Positions 35,201 through 47,977 of a DNA stretch of 64,000 nucleotides are shown piece by piece. Each line of letters starts with the position of its first letter. The stretch's first letter is position 1. Under the pieces are notes generated by a model. The model saw nothing but the letters and a program-made list of their open reading frames with translations. It ran no database searches and was not told the origin of the DNA. The stretch is from NCBI GenBank assembly GCA_008931825.1, contig QXVZ01013980.1, positions 88,865 through 152,864 of the forward strand. The letters are read 5' to 3'. The position numbers were made by a program, and so were the translations under genes. The DNA is from Phallusia fumigata. Lineage: Eukaryota > Chordata > Ascidiacea > Phlebobranchia > Ascidiidae.

Positions 35201-38200
35201 CAGTGAGTGTGGCAATTTTCGGGTACTTCTATTTTTAAACAATTCGAAGTTTAGTGGGAATTTAGTGACCTGTTGAAATGGCCCCTTATATCCCCGCACA
35301 CAATGTTCAAATTTTACGGTTGACCGGCCATGCGTGTGAAAGCGCGTGACGTCACATGTCACAGTTAAATGCTTGCAGCAGGAGGTAGAAAACTTTTTAT
35401 GTTGTTCACTCGAAAGGAATCTACTGAATCGATCCCCATGTTTTCTGCTTGATGAATCTCCAAAGCAGTATGGTTTGTAACGTGATAATGACGTATTTCA
35501 GATAAAGCACAGGGGATTGTAGAGTATTGTTCGAAATAAAGTGAGGGTGGCGAGGTGATTGAGCTCAGATATAAGGGTTTGTCTGATTGATGTTTGACGA
35601 AGTAATGTTATAATGTGATGCTATATATATAGTTTCTGCGCAAGCTAAAAACTGTTACTCACAAGCTTCGGACAGTTGTCGGAAAGAATAAGTTTTTCGA
35701 TGTAAATTATCGTGCGAAATTACAAAATCGATTGTTGCTTGAACATCATAGAAATGAGTTTCATTGTAGCTTAGATTTGAAAGATTATACCAGTGTTAAG
35801 TGATTTTACACTTACCCAAAGCATACCTGTCTATGCACATAACAGCTAATTGTTAACAAAAAGTACAGCGGAAACTTAAGTAACTTTTGGCCAGAAGTGA
35901 GTTTTGCTACGATTAGTATTTGAATATATCTATAAATGGCAATATGTTTCTTCCTATTATCATACTTTAGTTTTGAGGACCTAAAGGGAGAATAGGTGTA
36001 TGTTGGTCCAGGTAGCACATTACCGGTAGCCCCAAAGACAAGTAAGTTGTTGATTCACTGGGCTTGTGGTAAGGGAAACTACCCAGTCGTGCTTGGCTGA
36101 TCCCGGGGTTTTCCTAAAGAAACCTTTTGTCGAAGTTTCGTTGCTAATCAGGGTCTTCCTGTAGCGTGCGAAGGTATTCTGTGCACTGCAAAGTTTAGTG
36201 GGTTAATAATAACTCGCAAGTAATCAGCTTTAGTTTTGACTTTCTTCGATGAAACCATTTATATGCAGTGTGCCTTTTTTATGTTGATTGTCACCTTTCT
36301 GACGTCATAACCTTATGTGTATCACAAACATTCTGTTTATGTCGCTACAGTTTAACAAAAGCGGTAACTTAGCACAATGGTCATTGATAAACGGTGTTTT
36401 GCGTGTTAATAGCTTAAATTTGGTTTGCCCGCAAATCAGCGTTGAATAATTTATTAGCTGTTTGAACATAAACCGACAGGAAGTCAAAGTATGTGCCAGG
36501 AAATAGTGACCAACAACCTAATATTTGAACCACCAGGTGTCGGTAGAGAATGGTCTGTAAAGTTTATGCCATGACATGCTTGGTTTATATTGAATAGGTA
36601 ATATCCATTATAAGGCTTATAATCTGAGGTGCTAGTGCCAACAAGAGTCGTTGTTGTAAACACCAGTTTTTTTACGGTTTGAACTGAAGGCAATACTGAA
36701 CTGGTTCAACTAAAACTAACACCGTGTATTGCGGACGACACGTAGTTTCTGCTAAACCTGTATTGTCTTATTGTTTGAGTTTATAGCTTAATACTATCAT
36801 GTAGTCAAGTAGTGTTTTATTACGATTGCGTGCGAACGTGTGGTAAAAGCTAAGGTGCCAATACTAACAAACATATGCGAATATTTTGCGATATTAAAAA
36901 AAAATATTGCTGATATGTTGGCGCATGCGATTGAAATGTTGCCATTGATTTTCCTTATACGACAACGAACCATCCGAACTTGAACGCATCGTCAATGTCA
37001 AATAAGGTCGGGCGTCTGGCTGCTATGCGAGGCGGTCACAAGTCACGTTCGTTCAAACTCAACTGGCTGCTGATGGAAATCCAATGTACCTTCTTCAAGT
37101 GGAATAATACAAGTCAAGATTACTTGCACAACTTGGCACGCTTAAAGCAAGTTTCCTAACGGGCTTTCTGTAGTCAGTCTACGGCATTTCCACTAAAATG
37201 TTTCTGAAAAGATGTTGACGACTTGTTGAAAAACATCCCCCCTTTTCTCCGAATGATGTCTAAAAAAACATTCGTGTTGATTCGCTAAACCCGCTTCTGG
37301 AGAATTATTTAAGTAAACAAGGTAATTTAGGTTTATGTACATATCCAAGGTGTGCAGTGCGCAAAAGATATAATTAGCTTGTGGCAATGTTTCTGCGGAA
37401 GTTAACACGACCAAAATTGTTGAGACATTGCGTGCTTTCCACGCATTCGTGAAGCTGCGGGTTAACAACGCCGCTTTGACTTCTGCTTCTGAATTTTTTC
37501 GACACACACGTACCATTATTGGCGTTGCACGAACTTAGTCCCATGTGTTAATTTTTCAGCTTAAACAGAGGTGGTGTTTGCAAAGCAACGATAGAACAAG
37601 AGTAGGGCTGGTTACAGCCTACTAGTTCACCATACAAAATATGTTCAAATTTACCACTGAGTGGTACCAGTGAGTCCTTACCACGCCTTTCGTGATATTC
37701 ATTTGCGAACAAATACATTGCTTGAAAGAGGAACACCTATGCCGGGGTGCTTAAGGGTTGAATTGTAAAACTTGCCACCCAGAATGTTTGCACACCTATA
37801 TTTGAACTGAAGTGTGGTAACTGCCCTCCGCCGCATCGCTACATTGGCCGAGTTAACAACACAACTTTGTACCTTGCCTGGGTATAAACTTTCGTACGCA
37901 ACGAAGTCCATGGTGACGTCAGGGTGTATGATTGTTTGCTTATTTGGTTCGTTGTTTGAAGTGAAATGCCATTCACTTTAATCACAACATGATGCGCATT
38001 TCCCCAACTACCGATCGTTTATCAAGAATATTTTGTTTGTTGTTGTTTTGAAATGATGGAGTTAAGTTTGCTCATACACCGCCCATCAGTAATAATACTG
38101 TTTCAAAAAACTGTTTTTTTCATGCTAGATGGGAATAGTTTGTTGTGTTATATCGGACTCACGCTTCTTAAGTCACAGCAGAAAATAAGCACACCAATAT

Positions 38201-39040
38201 CAAGCCCATCTGTCCTTATTTATTCAAGGAAAACAACCCTAAATTTTAATATCAAGTTGGAAATGGCATTTGCAAAGACCACTTCTTGCCAATGGTTGAC
38301 TACTAAAGGCTCGTTAGCTAACCCGCTTTAGACGTGCGAAGCCGTGTATAATATTAAACGCTGCAAAAATGTATTGAGAAACACCTTGCTTGCAGCCAAA
38401 GTCTAGAAAGCACGCAAGTCCATTTCGGCAAATGTTGTTTTCGCTTTTCGCGCACTTCACGTGCTTTGCTTCGCCTACGTGGTCGCCTGAACGTTGCTTT
38501 CTAGTCTGGTGAACTCGTCTGCGCATCGTAACCATATGCGACCGTGATTACTTGCGTTTGCTGATTTGTACAAGGTATTGTACGTATGTCATGTAGTATA
38601 TCACTGTTTAAAATGAGCATCTTATTGATGGTACATATTTTTTGCATGTTTTATGACTGTGCAATAGTTTTGAACCTTAAAAGTTTCCAATAGATATCCG
38701 TTGTAACTTGGAAACCCAACAGGCTAAAATCATTAATAACCCACATCTGATTATATAATTATGGCAATCTCTTCTATTGACGCAGCCAAAAAATAACAAT
38801 ATTTCCATGTTGATGACAAAAAATAACAGCAGCTAGTTGGATTACTTTAGTCTTAAAATTAACTGATTTAATCTCACTTTGTCGCAATGCTTGATGCGGC
38901 GCATTTTTTTATGGCACGCGTTACGTCAGAGCACGCTCGACGTAAATAGAGAACGGTGTTTCCTCCCAAGGGCCGGACTATGATATCACAGTCACGTAAA
39001 CATTGCGTCACAATGGGGGAATGTACTGGATGAATCGTGT
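32237..39040. other. Long non-coding stretch
   Basis: No coding exon is supported on either strand. It contains scattered TGACGTCA palindromes (near 34275, 35347, 36300, 37914), a CACGTGACTCAGC cluster near 32698 (E-box plus AP-1/Maf-like half site), a short TTTG microsatellite (34176-34201) and a 16-bp direct repeat (35031 and 35055). Open frames such as 37193-37516 (-) are within chance length. It may hold enhancers or distal introns of flanking transcripts. Confidence 0.5.
34176..34201. repeat. TTTG microsatellite
   Basis: About six uninterrupted TTTG units in intergenic DNA. Confidence 0.9.
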
Positions 39041-39187
39041 AGTTTCAGGCGGGATATTTAAGCGGGCTGGCTTGTATCTAAAACAGTTCTGTTGGAAATT
39101 TGTTTAGCTGAACGACTTGGAATGGATTAAAATATACTAAAGGTACACAAGAAGGGATGGTTGTCCTCAACTCTGCGAAATGTAAGA
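39041..39187 (+). promoter_or_regulatory. Promoter-like cluster with possible 5' UTR exon
   Basis: A TATA-like GATATTTAAG (39053) is followed about 30 bases later by a plausible start region, then by GCGAAAT|GTAAGA, a good donor at 39180. No coding start is seen, so it could be a non-coding first exon of PPP1R3 almost 9 kb downstream. This is inference from motifs only. Confidence 0.25.
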
Positions 39188-42100
39188 CACATTTAATTTA
39201 TTTCTTTGTTAAAATGATGTCCAAAAGCATATCTTAGAAGGGCAGTTTCCTTACATTGCGTTGCGACATGTCTGCAGAAAACAAATTGCTTTGAAAACCT
39301 TGGCTGATCAACTGCTAGTTCATGCTTTGTTTTTATTTTAGGCCTTTTTCGATTAAATTCGTGCTACAGCAAAAACATGCAATTTGTTGCATGCTGCTTG
39401 CAAATAGCCTGCGCGCCGAACCGAATGTTCCATATTCATCAATCACAAACTGTAGTTTCATAATGTTCAATAGAAAACGCAAAAGGGCACGCCGACATTT
39501 CAAAACCACAGTTTAAGTTCCGATCGTAAATTTAGCCCAATAATGCCCAATCTACAAGTAAATAAGGTACCTGACCCAGCAACAACTTTACCTGTTAAAC
39601 CGTGACCGTTCAAAGTCCAACAATAAATCAAAACCGTCTATTTGCACGGCATCCAAGTTCAGATCCCACAAAACCGTCCAGCTCGAACAAAGCAAGTCAT
39701 ACAACTGTCAATGATTGTCCCAGCAAATATATGGTAGATTGTTAAACTGCTAGTACGCGAGGCGATGTAGTCTTAGAACGAAGCTACATGGAATAGAGGA
39801 TGGAATGTGTACATAACCTACCAGGTGCAAATTTTTCGTGTCATGTGTCTCTTTGGGAATGGATTTTGTTGGTTGATAAAACCGCAAAGTTGTTAGGTCT
39901 GCTGATAAGGAGTGCTTGTGGTGCGTTAAACCCACTGAAGAATTGTTCAGTCTTGTGTATTTGTTTGCATAGAAAGAAGAGTTATTTGCTTTTATTGGTA
40001 GATTCTAGGTATGAGGATTTCTACACGACAGGCGAAGTAATGGACCTGACCTGACCTTTTTTAAGCGATCCCTGATTTTTACCTTGTATGGACAAAATCT
40101 GAAAATATTTTTCAGTTGGGTAACCTGCTTTATTACCACATCTTTATTCATATAAACTAGCCTGCTGTATGTCGTTCTGGTGGCATTTTGGTAGGTCATT
40201 TGTAATAGTCAAACATAAAAGTTGGTAATTCCAGGGCATTCAAGTACAATCAATGTTTGACAGGCGTTATGTGTTTGTTTTAACCCGCAGGTTTTATAAC
40301 GGGTTAGTTTGCTTTCTCAGTAACCTTTAGTAATACTTTCTGGTATAATAACTGCATTGTGTCGTCGACATTTGGTTGGAATCGATAATATGTGGTGTCG
40401 ATAAAATCAATCGACTTTCTGTCTAGTGCAATCAGCTCGTTAGTGAAATTGTAATGTGGAGACGCAATGTATTGTCATAGACGTCAAAACAATATCATTA
40501 ATCAGACATTGTAAAAATAGTAAACTTAAAAAAACTGTTAATATAACTTGAGAACTACAAACCAAGTTACTTTACTTTTGTCCACATGAGGGCGACACGT
40601 AGGTTGTCAAATCATTGAGTGGCGTAGACAAACGTTATTTGACGTGGAGTATATCGTTTACCCATGTTTGGTGCATCGGCACAAACGTGGAATGGTTATG
40701 ATCAACGGATTAATCAGATCTGGTACGAACTCCAGAATGACTTCGCAAATATTCGCCTTAAAACTTCTTCAGTTTTCAGCGAAATCGTTTAACGTCACGT
40801 GACAGGAAATGATCACGTGAGCGGCAGTTAGGAGGAGCAGAGCGGATAAAGTTTCAGCGCAAAGCGTGTCAAGGCGTTCTGTTACAACATAAAGTTTGCC
40901 TCAGGGAACAACCGTAATGTCAACGCCGAACCTAGAACCGGGGAGGGGTGTTTGTGATGTCACAAATGTATATTCGTCATATTGACGTCACGTTGACGGT
41001 AGTATGTATGCGTGCAAGATAATACGTATTTTCTGACATACAGATAAACCTGGATTAGGGTATAGTTTCGTATATTTACGTTATTATCAAAGTGATGATC
41101 GTTACTGGTCTGTACCATAAGAAGTTTGTTCCTTCTATACGCGAAGTGTAGTTAATATGCGTGTTGTCGCAAAGTGTGTAAAAACGCTTGCCAAATTACA
41201 CAGTCATTAATATGGGTAAACTACTCCGGTATTGTGTTTGAAAATCATTCACATTCAGGGGGTGGTTGTGCCCCATGACCCCCTCAGGTGCGTGATCGGA
41301 CGTGACCTTGTGTCAGATCGGTTCGAACGAAGTAAACAAGCCTCGAAGGTTCGCTTGTCTCGGGGTTCCCAACAACTTGTGCAAATATGCGAGTCCAATG
41401 TAAACTAAGTCGCCTCGGATGCTGTGGCGAAATGTGAAATGGAGACAAATTTGTTACTATCTGTACCCAAATGTGTGAATGAGCAAAATTGTCGTGTAAG
41501 GGCTATTAAAACACGTGTTCGGCTGTCTGCTGAGTCTTGCGTATTGCGGCAAAATTGATGCTTGCCTGAAACAGTAACGATTGGTTGGTGCACTGCGAAA
41601 ATTGTGCATTTCTTATGCCAGAACTGCGTTTAGATTTTTTACTGATTTTCTGTCAATTTATGCAAAATGCTAACGATAAAACAGCTAAAAATTTGCTTCC
41701 TAGAATAAACATTCTATCCTATAACCATAAAGAAAACAATACAAAACTTCCCCGAGACGTAGTCAAAACATCCTTGCAGACACTGCAAAGTGTAACTGCT
41801 TCCTCCACCCTTTTTCAGCTGCAGATTACCGCAGTGGGGGTCACACCCCCAAAGCAGCCAATAAAATATTCATGCCCTCTCCGTCACAAACGCTCATTTG
41901 TTTGGGGCGAGCACGTGGAGCGCCGGTCTCCTCTCGCCTTTCTTTCTTCCTCCCTACCGGCGCATTGCGCAGCCTACGTGACTTCCACCGTGGGTTGAAT
42001 GCTGCAGCCCTTGTGTAAATTGGTCAGTGCGATACCGAGTTCGTGAATGGTTTACCACAGATGGCGATCCGTCACGTTTTACTTTATTACGTGTCACGTA

Positions 42101-43620
42101 CGCAACCTTGTTGTAGTCGCGTGGATTAAATTTTCGTTGAGGTAACCGCGATACAATGAATTTTTGTGCTGTGTAGGAACCGAATTCCAAACTTTGATGG
42201 GTCCTAGGTTGACTGAGGCAATCTATGCCAACAGTCAATAATCATCACAAAATTTAAAATGAAAAAAAGCAAGTACGCCAAACCTTGTGCTGACAACACG
42301 GTGTTTTGCGGTAACTGAAGGTCCGCTGTAAGACTTTTTACTTGGCAGAAGCGCCAACAGTAGGCTACTTTTACGTTAACAGTGCGCAACGCAAGCGTTA
42401 TGATATAGTGGGAATCATGCAACGTCCAATCGCCTTTTCCGTTCAAACCAAAGCGCAATAGTAGTTTATATAAGAGCATTAGCGGAAAGTAAACTACATT
42501 TGGCTTAAAAGTATTTGTAGCGAATATGTTTTCTGTACTTGTATGATATTGCCCTACCACTAAAACTTCTAAACCCAACGTCGTAAAACTAACGTTAATA
42601 TAAAATTGTCATTTGGCCGAATATCGGCCAAAGGGCGGCGCTCGCACAGAGGCAATTCGCATTCATTGGCATATAAGAGGAAATCTTTAAACGTGGGAAC
42701 GACAACCTGAAATGCATCCTGTCTACTGTCAACTTCAATTAAACTTGACTTCAATGCTTTAAGGCCCCTGAGGCTTTGGCGTTCAAACTTGTAATGAGAT
42801 GGCGATAATTGGCATCAGATCGATTGAATGTCCTATGCAGCAGTTTCCCATCAGCGTACCATGTCCGACCTAAATATTTTGTTTACTTTCCCTTTTGCCC
42901 CTATACTTTCTCTTAAAAACAAGTTTTACAAAACTAAAAAAATGAATGCACGGTGCACGGCGGTTTGGATAAAACAGGCAATCCAGCAATTTTTAGTAAA
43001 TGTGACTTTTGATGTCAAGGGACGGCCGTTAGTTTCACGTTTAAAATCACTGACCTCAATGCAAATTACCAAGTACACAAAAAAGCAGGTATAGATTACA
43101 GTGGCAGAACAAAAATTATGTCTACAAAAAGGACCAAGAAAACTTGCTTCAGTACAAACGTGTGGTCGTTGTTGTAACGTCAAAGTGGTTTAGTCACCGT
43201 GTGTAATTAGGCGGTTTCGAATTTAAATTACATTGTCGGCAGTTAAAGTTGGTCCAAACAATAAACTACGCTGTACGTGGAACCCGACATACGAATTTAG
43301 TTACAACAGATTGATCTGTCGATACAAACTAACGCAAGAAGAGTTGATCCGAATCTTGAAAAAATCACCTGGTACTTAGGAAATTCTGAGCAACTGCAGT
43401 ATGCTAACACAGAATGCGTTGAAATTCAAAGTCACAATCTCCAGCATTACATGCTACCAACTGAACTGACATGCTGATGACTGTTCGACTTTACACGTAG
43501 ATTTTCAGGTCAGAAGGTGGTATTTACGTGGTAATGGTGTGCTCTATTACAATGTACCGGCATAAATCGGGTTGCAGTGACTAAGACGCGAGCAATCGCA
43601 TGCAACCATGCACATAGTGG
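39188..43620. other. Non-coding stretch
   Basis: No exon is supported. Two of the longest open frames in the window (41585-41998 + and 42204-42578 -) lie here, but neither has splice context or family resemblance, and such lengths are expected by chance in this base composition. Confidence 0.5.
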
Positions 43621-43625
43621 TGCGG

Positions 43626-43769
43626 TGACGTCACTTCCGATTCAGCTCGCATAAAACGGCGCCGCGCGATGAACATTTCTGTCACAGCTGAATCAATAGA
43701 AATAGAAGGCTTTTGTTAAAAATCTGCACTCGAAGTTTACGAGAAAAGGCGTGGATTTGGAAGACGAAG
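43626..43769 (+). promoter_or_regulatory. TATA promoter candidate with 5' UTR exon, probably for PPP1R3
   Basis: TGACGTCA (43626), an ETS-like ACTTCCG and ATAAAA (43651) lie in order, followed by a GC-rich start region and the donor GAAG|GTAATA at 43769. Together they look like a CRE/ETS/TATA promoter with a non-coding first exon. The nearest downstream coding start on this strand is PPP1R3 at 47970, which has a good acceptor (TTTCCAG) at 47909. Confidence 0.4.
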
Positions 43770-46700
43770 GTAATAATTTGGCTGTCGTGGCATCGTTCGC
43801 ATGACGATGAGTGTTTTTGCTGCTGTGATACTCGGCTTGTTGAGATATTGGGAAAAACGTTGTGTCGTTAACTTTTTGCTGTAAATCTAACTGTTGCTGG
43901 TAGTGGGAATTTTCTGGTATATTTGAGTTTGATCGAATGCGTTTGACGTACGTCTGCTGCGTATAAACGTATTAGTTTGTTGTCAATTTTGGTTTTTTAA
44001 ACGGAAATAAAGCGTTAGTTTCATAGAAGAGTCGCTGGGTCCCATAGTATCGCCCTATGTTAATATAAGCCCCTTATTCAACAAAGTGACGAACTGAGCA
44101 TAAATGAGGTTGACATAAAACGCGCAAAAGTCAGTATGTCCAATAACAAAAAGTTAAATTTACGGCAAATAAAATGAGTGAAAATAAAACGCAAAACAAC
44201 TGTTGCATGGATAGTTGCGAACCAATACCTTTGCAAAAGGGTGAAGTAAAAATAATGACTCTAAATGTCAAACTATTGGTTTGATCACAGCTCGTAGAAA
44301 ATGTTTGTCAAATCAAGTAGCCTATGTCGATACTACGACGTCAAGAATGTACTACACTACACACACACATGCAAAATACGATTGTACTCCGACATATGTT
44401 ACATCAAAAGGTAATGCGCAATATTCATCAAAACTACAGGCCATAATGCACAAGCGTTTTACATTGTTGTGTCGTAGGGGGCAATCGCGCTCATTGCCCG
44501 TGAATACACGTTGAGATGAGGTAACGAGCGTGTTATACCGAGAGGCGGAAAACAGTTCTATTCGTAACCTGCGCATGATTCCACTAATTTAATTGCGCGA
44601 TTTTGAAATTAAAACCGTTTCTTATCGTATAACTGATGATGGCGTGAAGAATTGCCGAAACGTTTGTTGAATGAAGCATGCCGCTTTTTAGAATTATTTG
44701 GGCCAGCATATTTTTGAGTTATGAAAAGATCAGTGTTTAGTGTTCTAAACTCGTTTTGTTTTATTATGGGTAAACGTGGAACATTGGGACTGGTAAATAT
44801 TTCACATCTACATCAGTGCTTTGCCAAATAGTCGATTTTGTGTTGCGTTTGGCGGTTCATGTTTTCTCACTGTAACCATCAAGCGCCCCAGCACTATGGA
44901 TGCCAAAACTTGTTTGTCCTGGGGGACGAAAAATCAGTCGTACGCGCGGGCCTTAAAAAGGGCACTTTGCGCAGGAATCACTTCACTGTTCCCAGTAATG
45001 AGCGCTGTTTTGCAAATGATTGACCGACGTGAATGAATAAAACAAAACAAGATCGTGGTTGCATAATTGACGAAACACCAACTTAATAGACTTGCACAGT
45101 GCACACTTTAAAGCAGCGGTTTTAAACTGAGCCTTTGTCGCAAGGCGTTATAAAATATGACGTAAAATATGAACTGACGCACTATTTGACCAGTGATACG
45201 GAAATACTGCCGGGGCTCGGCAGTAATAAAATATTAAGGCAAAACAACAACAAAATTTTAAACTCGCACCCTGGGTTGAAAATCACTGTTTTTACACATT
45301 TACTCATTTTTGATGAACCTTGTCTTCGCCAAAAACTTTGTAATGTTGCCTATCTGGTTATTTTCAACTAATCCATGCCCACTTGCAGTAGCAAAACTGC
45401 CAAAAACCACATAAAAAATCTGCAAAAATTTATGCGTGAAGATAACGCCAATTGTTTGGTAGAGTAACATTTTCACCTCGCCCACCTGGAAAAAGAGTGG
45501 AAATTTCTATCAAATGAGTTTTGTATGAGTTATTAGTAAAACAATTTACACACTAAGTCAAGTAACAAAGCAACAAAAAGTAGGTTAACAAGTATAATTT
45601 TAGAAACACAAGGTTTGAACTGAACGTATCCTGCAACTGCTGTTTTAACCATTAAAAAACGATTAAATAATAAACCCTGCAGGTAAAATTGACAACATTG
45701 AGTTACAAGAAGGTGCTATAATTTGCAAGGGCACTGTGTGTTTTATAAACAGGTTTGGGGCAAAATATTTAACTTTACAACACCTTGTTAATGTTACAAA
45801 CACGTGAAAAATGAACAACCTTGAGGCATTGAAATGGTGATTTGATTTCCAGTCAAATTGGTTTGGTTCTTATTGCATCACTCATTAATCTAATTTTACC
45901 GAAATGATATGGTTTCTGTTTTAAGTTCGAACGTATATAAAAGTCGTTGGTAAATGTAAATTTAGGGTAAAAAATTTATACCATAATAATTTTTCTGATA
46001 TTTTATATCTCCCAAACTGAAAAAATGATAACTGTTTCAGTTTGTTGTCAACAAATTTTTCTGTTACAACTAAAGTTTGTTACTGTAAATTTGCTGGAAA
46101 ATGTTGTTATACTGGCTGCAAAAATGCTGCATTGCAATAAAACCATTAACAAATCTGGCAAATATTTATCAAAAAAATAAATGGTACCCCCAAAATCTGT
46201 CACACTTTTCCAAATTTCAAACAAATAGAAATGTAACACTACAAAGTTTATTTTCCATTACTCATGATGATTTACACAAAAATGCTGTAACATAACATTA
46301 ATCACAGTATGCCTTCATAGGCTATGCTAAGCTAGCTGCAACAGCAATGCGATGATCGTCAGGGCTGAACCATGTGTGCCACTAGCTGAGGCACAATTAA
46401 GCTGCAACTAAGTCCGTTTATATTTACCTTTCACCAGCAACACATGTTAGTAGGTTCATTTAGAATGTTTTAACGTTTACACAGAATAGCTTTTGCTGTG
46501 GCAAATACGGTAACACATCATAGTCATTACCGGAAAACACTCTTTACAAACAAATTTAAGCGCACATGAGTCCGAAATGGCAGTGGATTATTTAAACTTT
46601 TTCAGTTAATTTTTATGTTTTTTACATGCTCAGGTTTAAATTTTATCCTTTTTGCCTAGAAAGTAATGCATATTTCATCGGAAGTTAGGCGATTAAAAAC

Positions 46701-47909
46701 AAAATGGCGGACAAACAGAAAGTTAGAAAGTGAGTTATCAGGCGAAACGCAGCCGCTGTTCAACCAAAATAAATAGTACAGTTATCTAAGCACATACAAA
46801 TTATGTATGTTTTCGAAAGTTGCAAAATTAAAAAAATCCCTCAAAACGTAAAATATTGTCAAAAAACAAACGCCCAAAGTTTTTGTACCAGTTAAAATAA
46901 ATTATCACACAATACTTGTGCATTATTAAGTGATAATGGGTGGTTTAAAATGTAACAATGGTTGGATATAAGTTGTAATGACTAAATAACCCGCAAGTAA
47001 CATAAGTTGACCCTGTAGGACTAGGTTATGTACGTAATGTTGACATAATGTGTGTAGTTCTACCAGGCTATCTTGTGCGAAAATCTTTGGCGGTTTTGTA
47101 TCAGTGCACTGGAATTTGAAATATGAATGCTGTCCAGAGGTAAATTTGTGGACATATTCGTTAGCAACAAGACGTTCGTTGTTCACTTTTCGTTGTGCTG
47201 TTTTAGTCAAGAATGTGCCAATTAGTTGCAGCATTAGTGTTCAAGCAGGCAGATGTAAAGTTGTCTGCTAAGTGACACAAAGACTGTCTTTAATTAGCGC
47301 CCAGAGTACGGATGAAACCACAAATGTATTGAACACAAAAGGAAACCTACAGCTAGTTGCAAGCGTCAATCTGAAGCAGTTTTAAAGTTACTCTAATATT
47401 GTGTTGTTACCGTGTCGTTCAGTATATTGCGGTTGTTTAAATGCAAAGAAGATTAGGTTTAAACCAACGCCAAAGAAATTCTTAGATAAGACGTTGGTTT
47501 ATCATTCGACCTTCACGTCCTTCCATGTATTGATTGGCGAATCGACTGGCGACGTTTTTCACTTGACGGTACGCTGTACGCGAAGTGGTGCGCGCCATGC
47601 AGAGTCACATGACGCGGTACTTCAACCTGTGTGTAAATGTGGGCGTGACGTCAATTGCGCTTCGCCTTTTTCGGCTTGGCTTGGTCTGGAGATGGTATAT
47701 GAGCTTGGTGATTCGTACTGTCTGTAACAAAGCTATTTAATCGCAGGGAACCAATGCTTTAAATTTTGTGAAAAGTTAAGCTGTCTGTCAAGTTGTGATG
47801 CCACTGCGGTAATTGTTTTGTCACAGTGTCAGTATTTAAACAAGATTTTTGTTTGGTGTTTGGACAGGGTTTGAATTTTTTTTAATTTGCTTTTACTTTT
47901 GCTTTCCAG
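43770..47909. other. Probable 5' intron of PPP1R3, non-coding
   Basis: No coding exon is supported. A TGACGTCA and a TATATGAG element near 47646-47700 could instead be a proximal promoter. An open frame at 47401-47727 (+) overlaps this and is probably chance. Confidence 0.4.
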
Positions 47910-47935
47910 CAGCTTAAGGCTTGGTGCTTTTAACT

Positions 47936-47977
47936 ATGATTACTTTGGGTTGTTTGAAGCTTGCCAACCATGAGTGA
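47936..47977 (+). promoter_or_regulatory. Upstream ORF overlapping the PPP1R3 start
   Basis: An ATG 34 bases before the PPP1R3 ATG opens MITLGCLKLANHE and stops at 47975-47977, just past the main start in another frame. If included in the mRNA, ribosomes that use it cannot simply reinitiate at 47970, so it could damp translation. Confidence 0.5.

Noticed and set aside
37193-37516. 107-codon minus-strand frame, with other frames at 37548-37911 and 38314-38535 that could be strung together.
   Set aside because: Donors and acceptors are weak and the phases agree only for some choices. Too many free options to accept.
41585-41998. 137-codon open frame on the + strand, the second longest unbroken frame outside exon 1 of PPP1R3 and the VGLUT tail.
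   Set aside because: No ATG-led domain, splice context or family likeness. Frames of this length are expected by chance in 64 kb of this composition.
42204-42578. 124-codon minus-strand frame.
   Set aside because: The same chance argument applies; another unrelated minus-strand frame overlaps its end.
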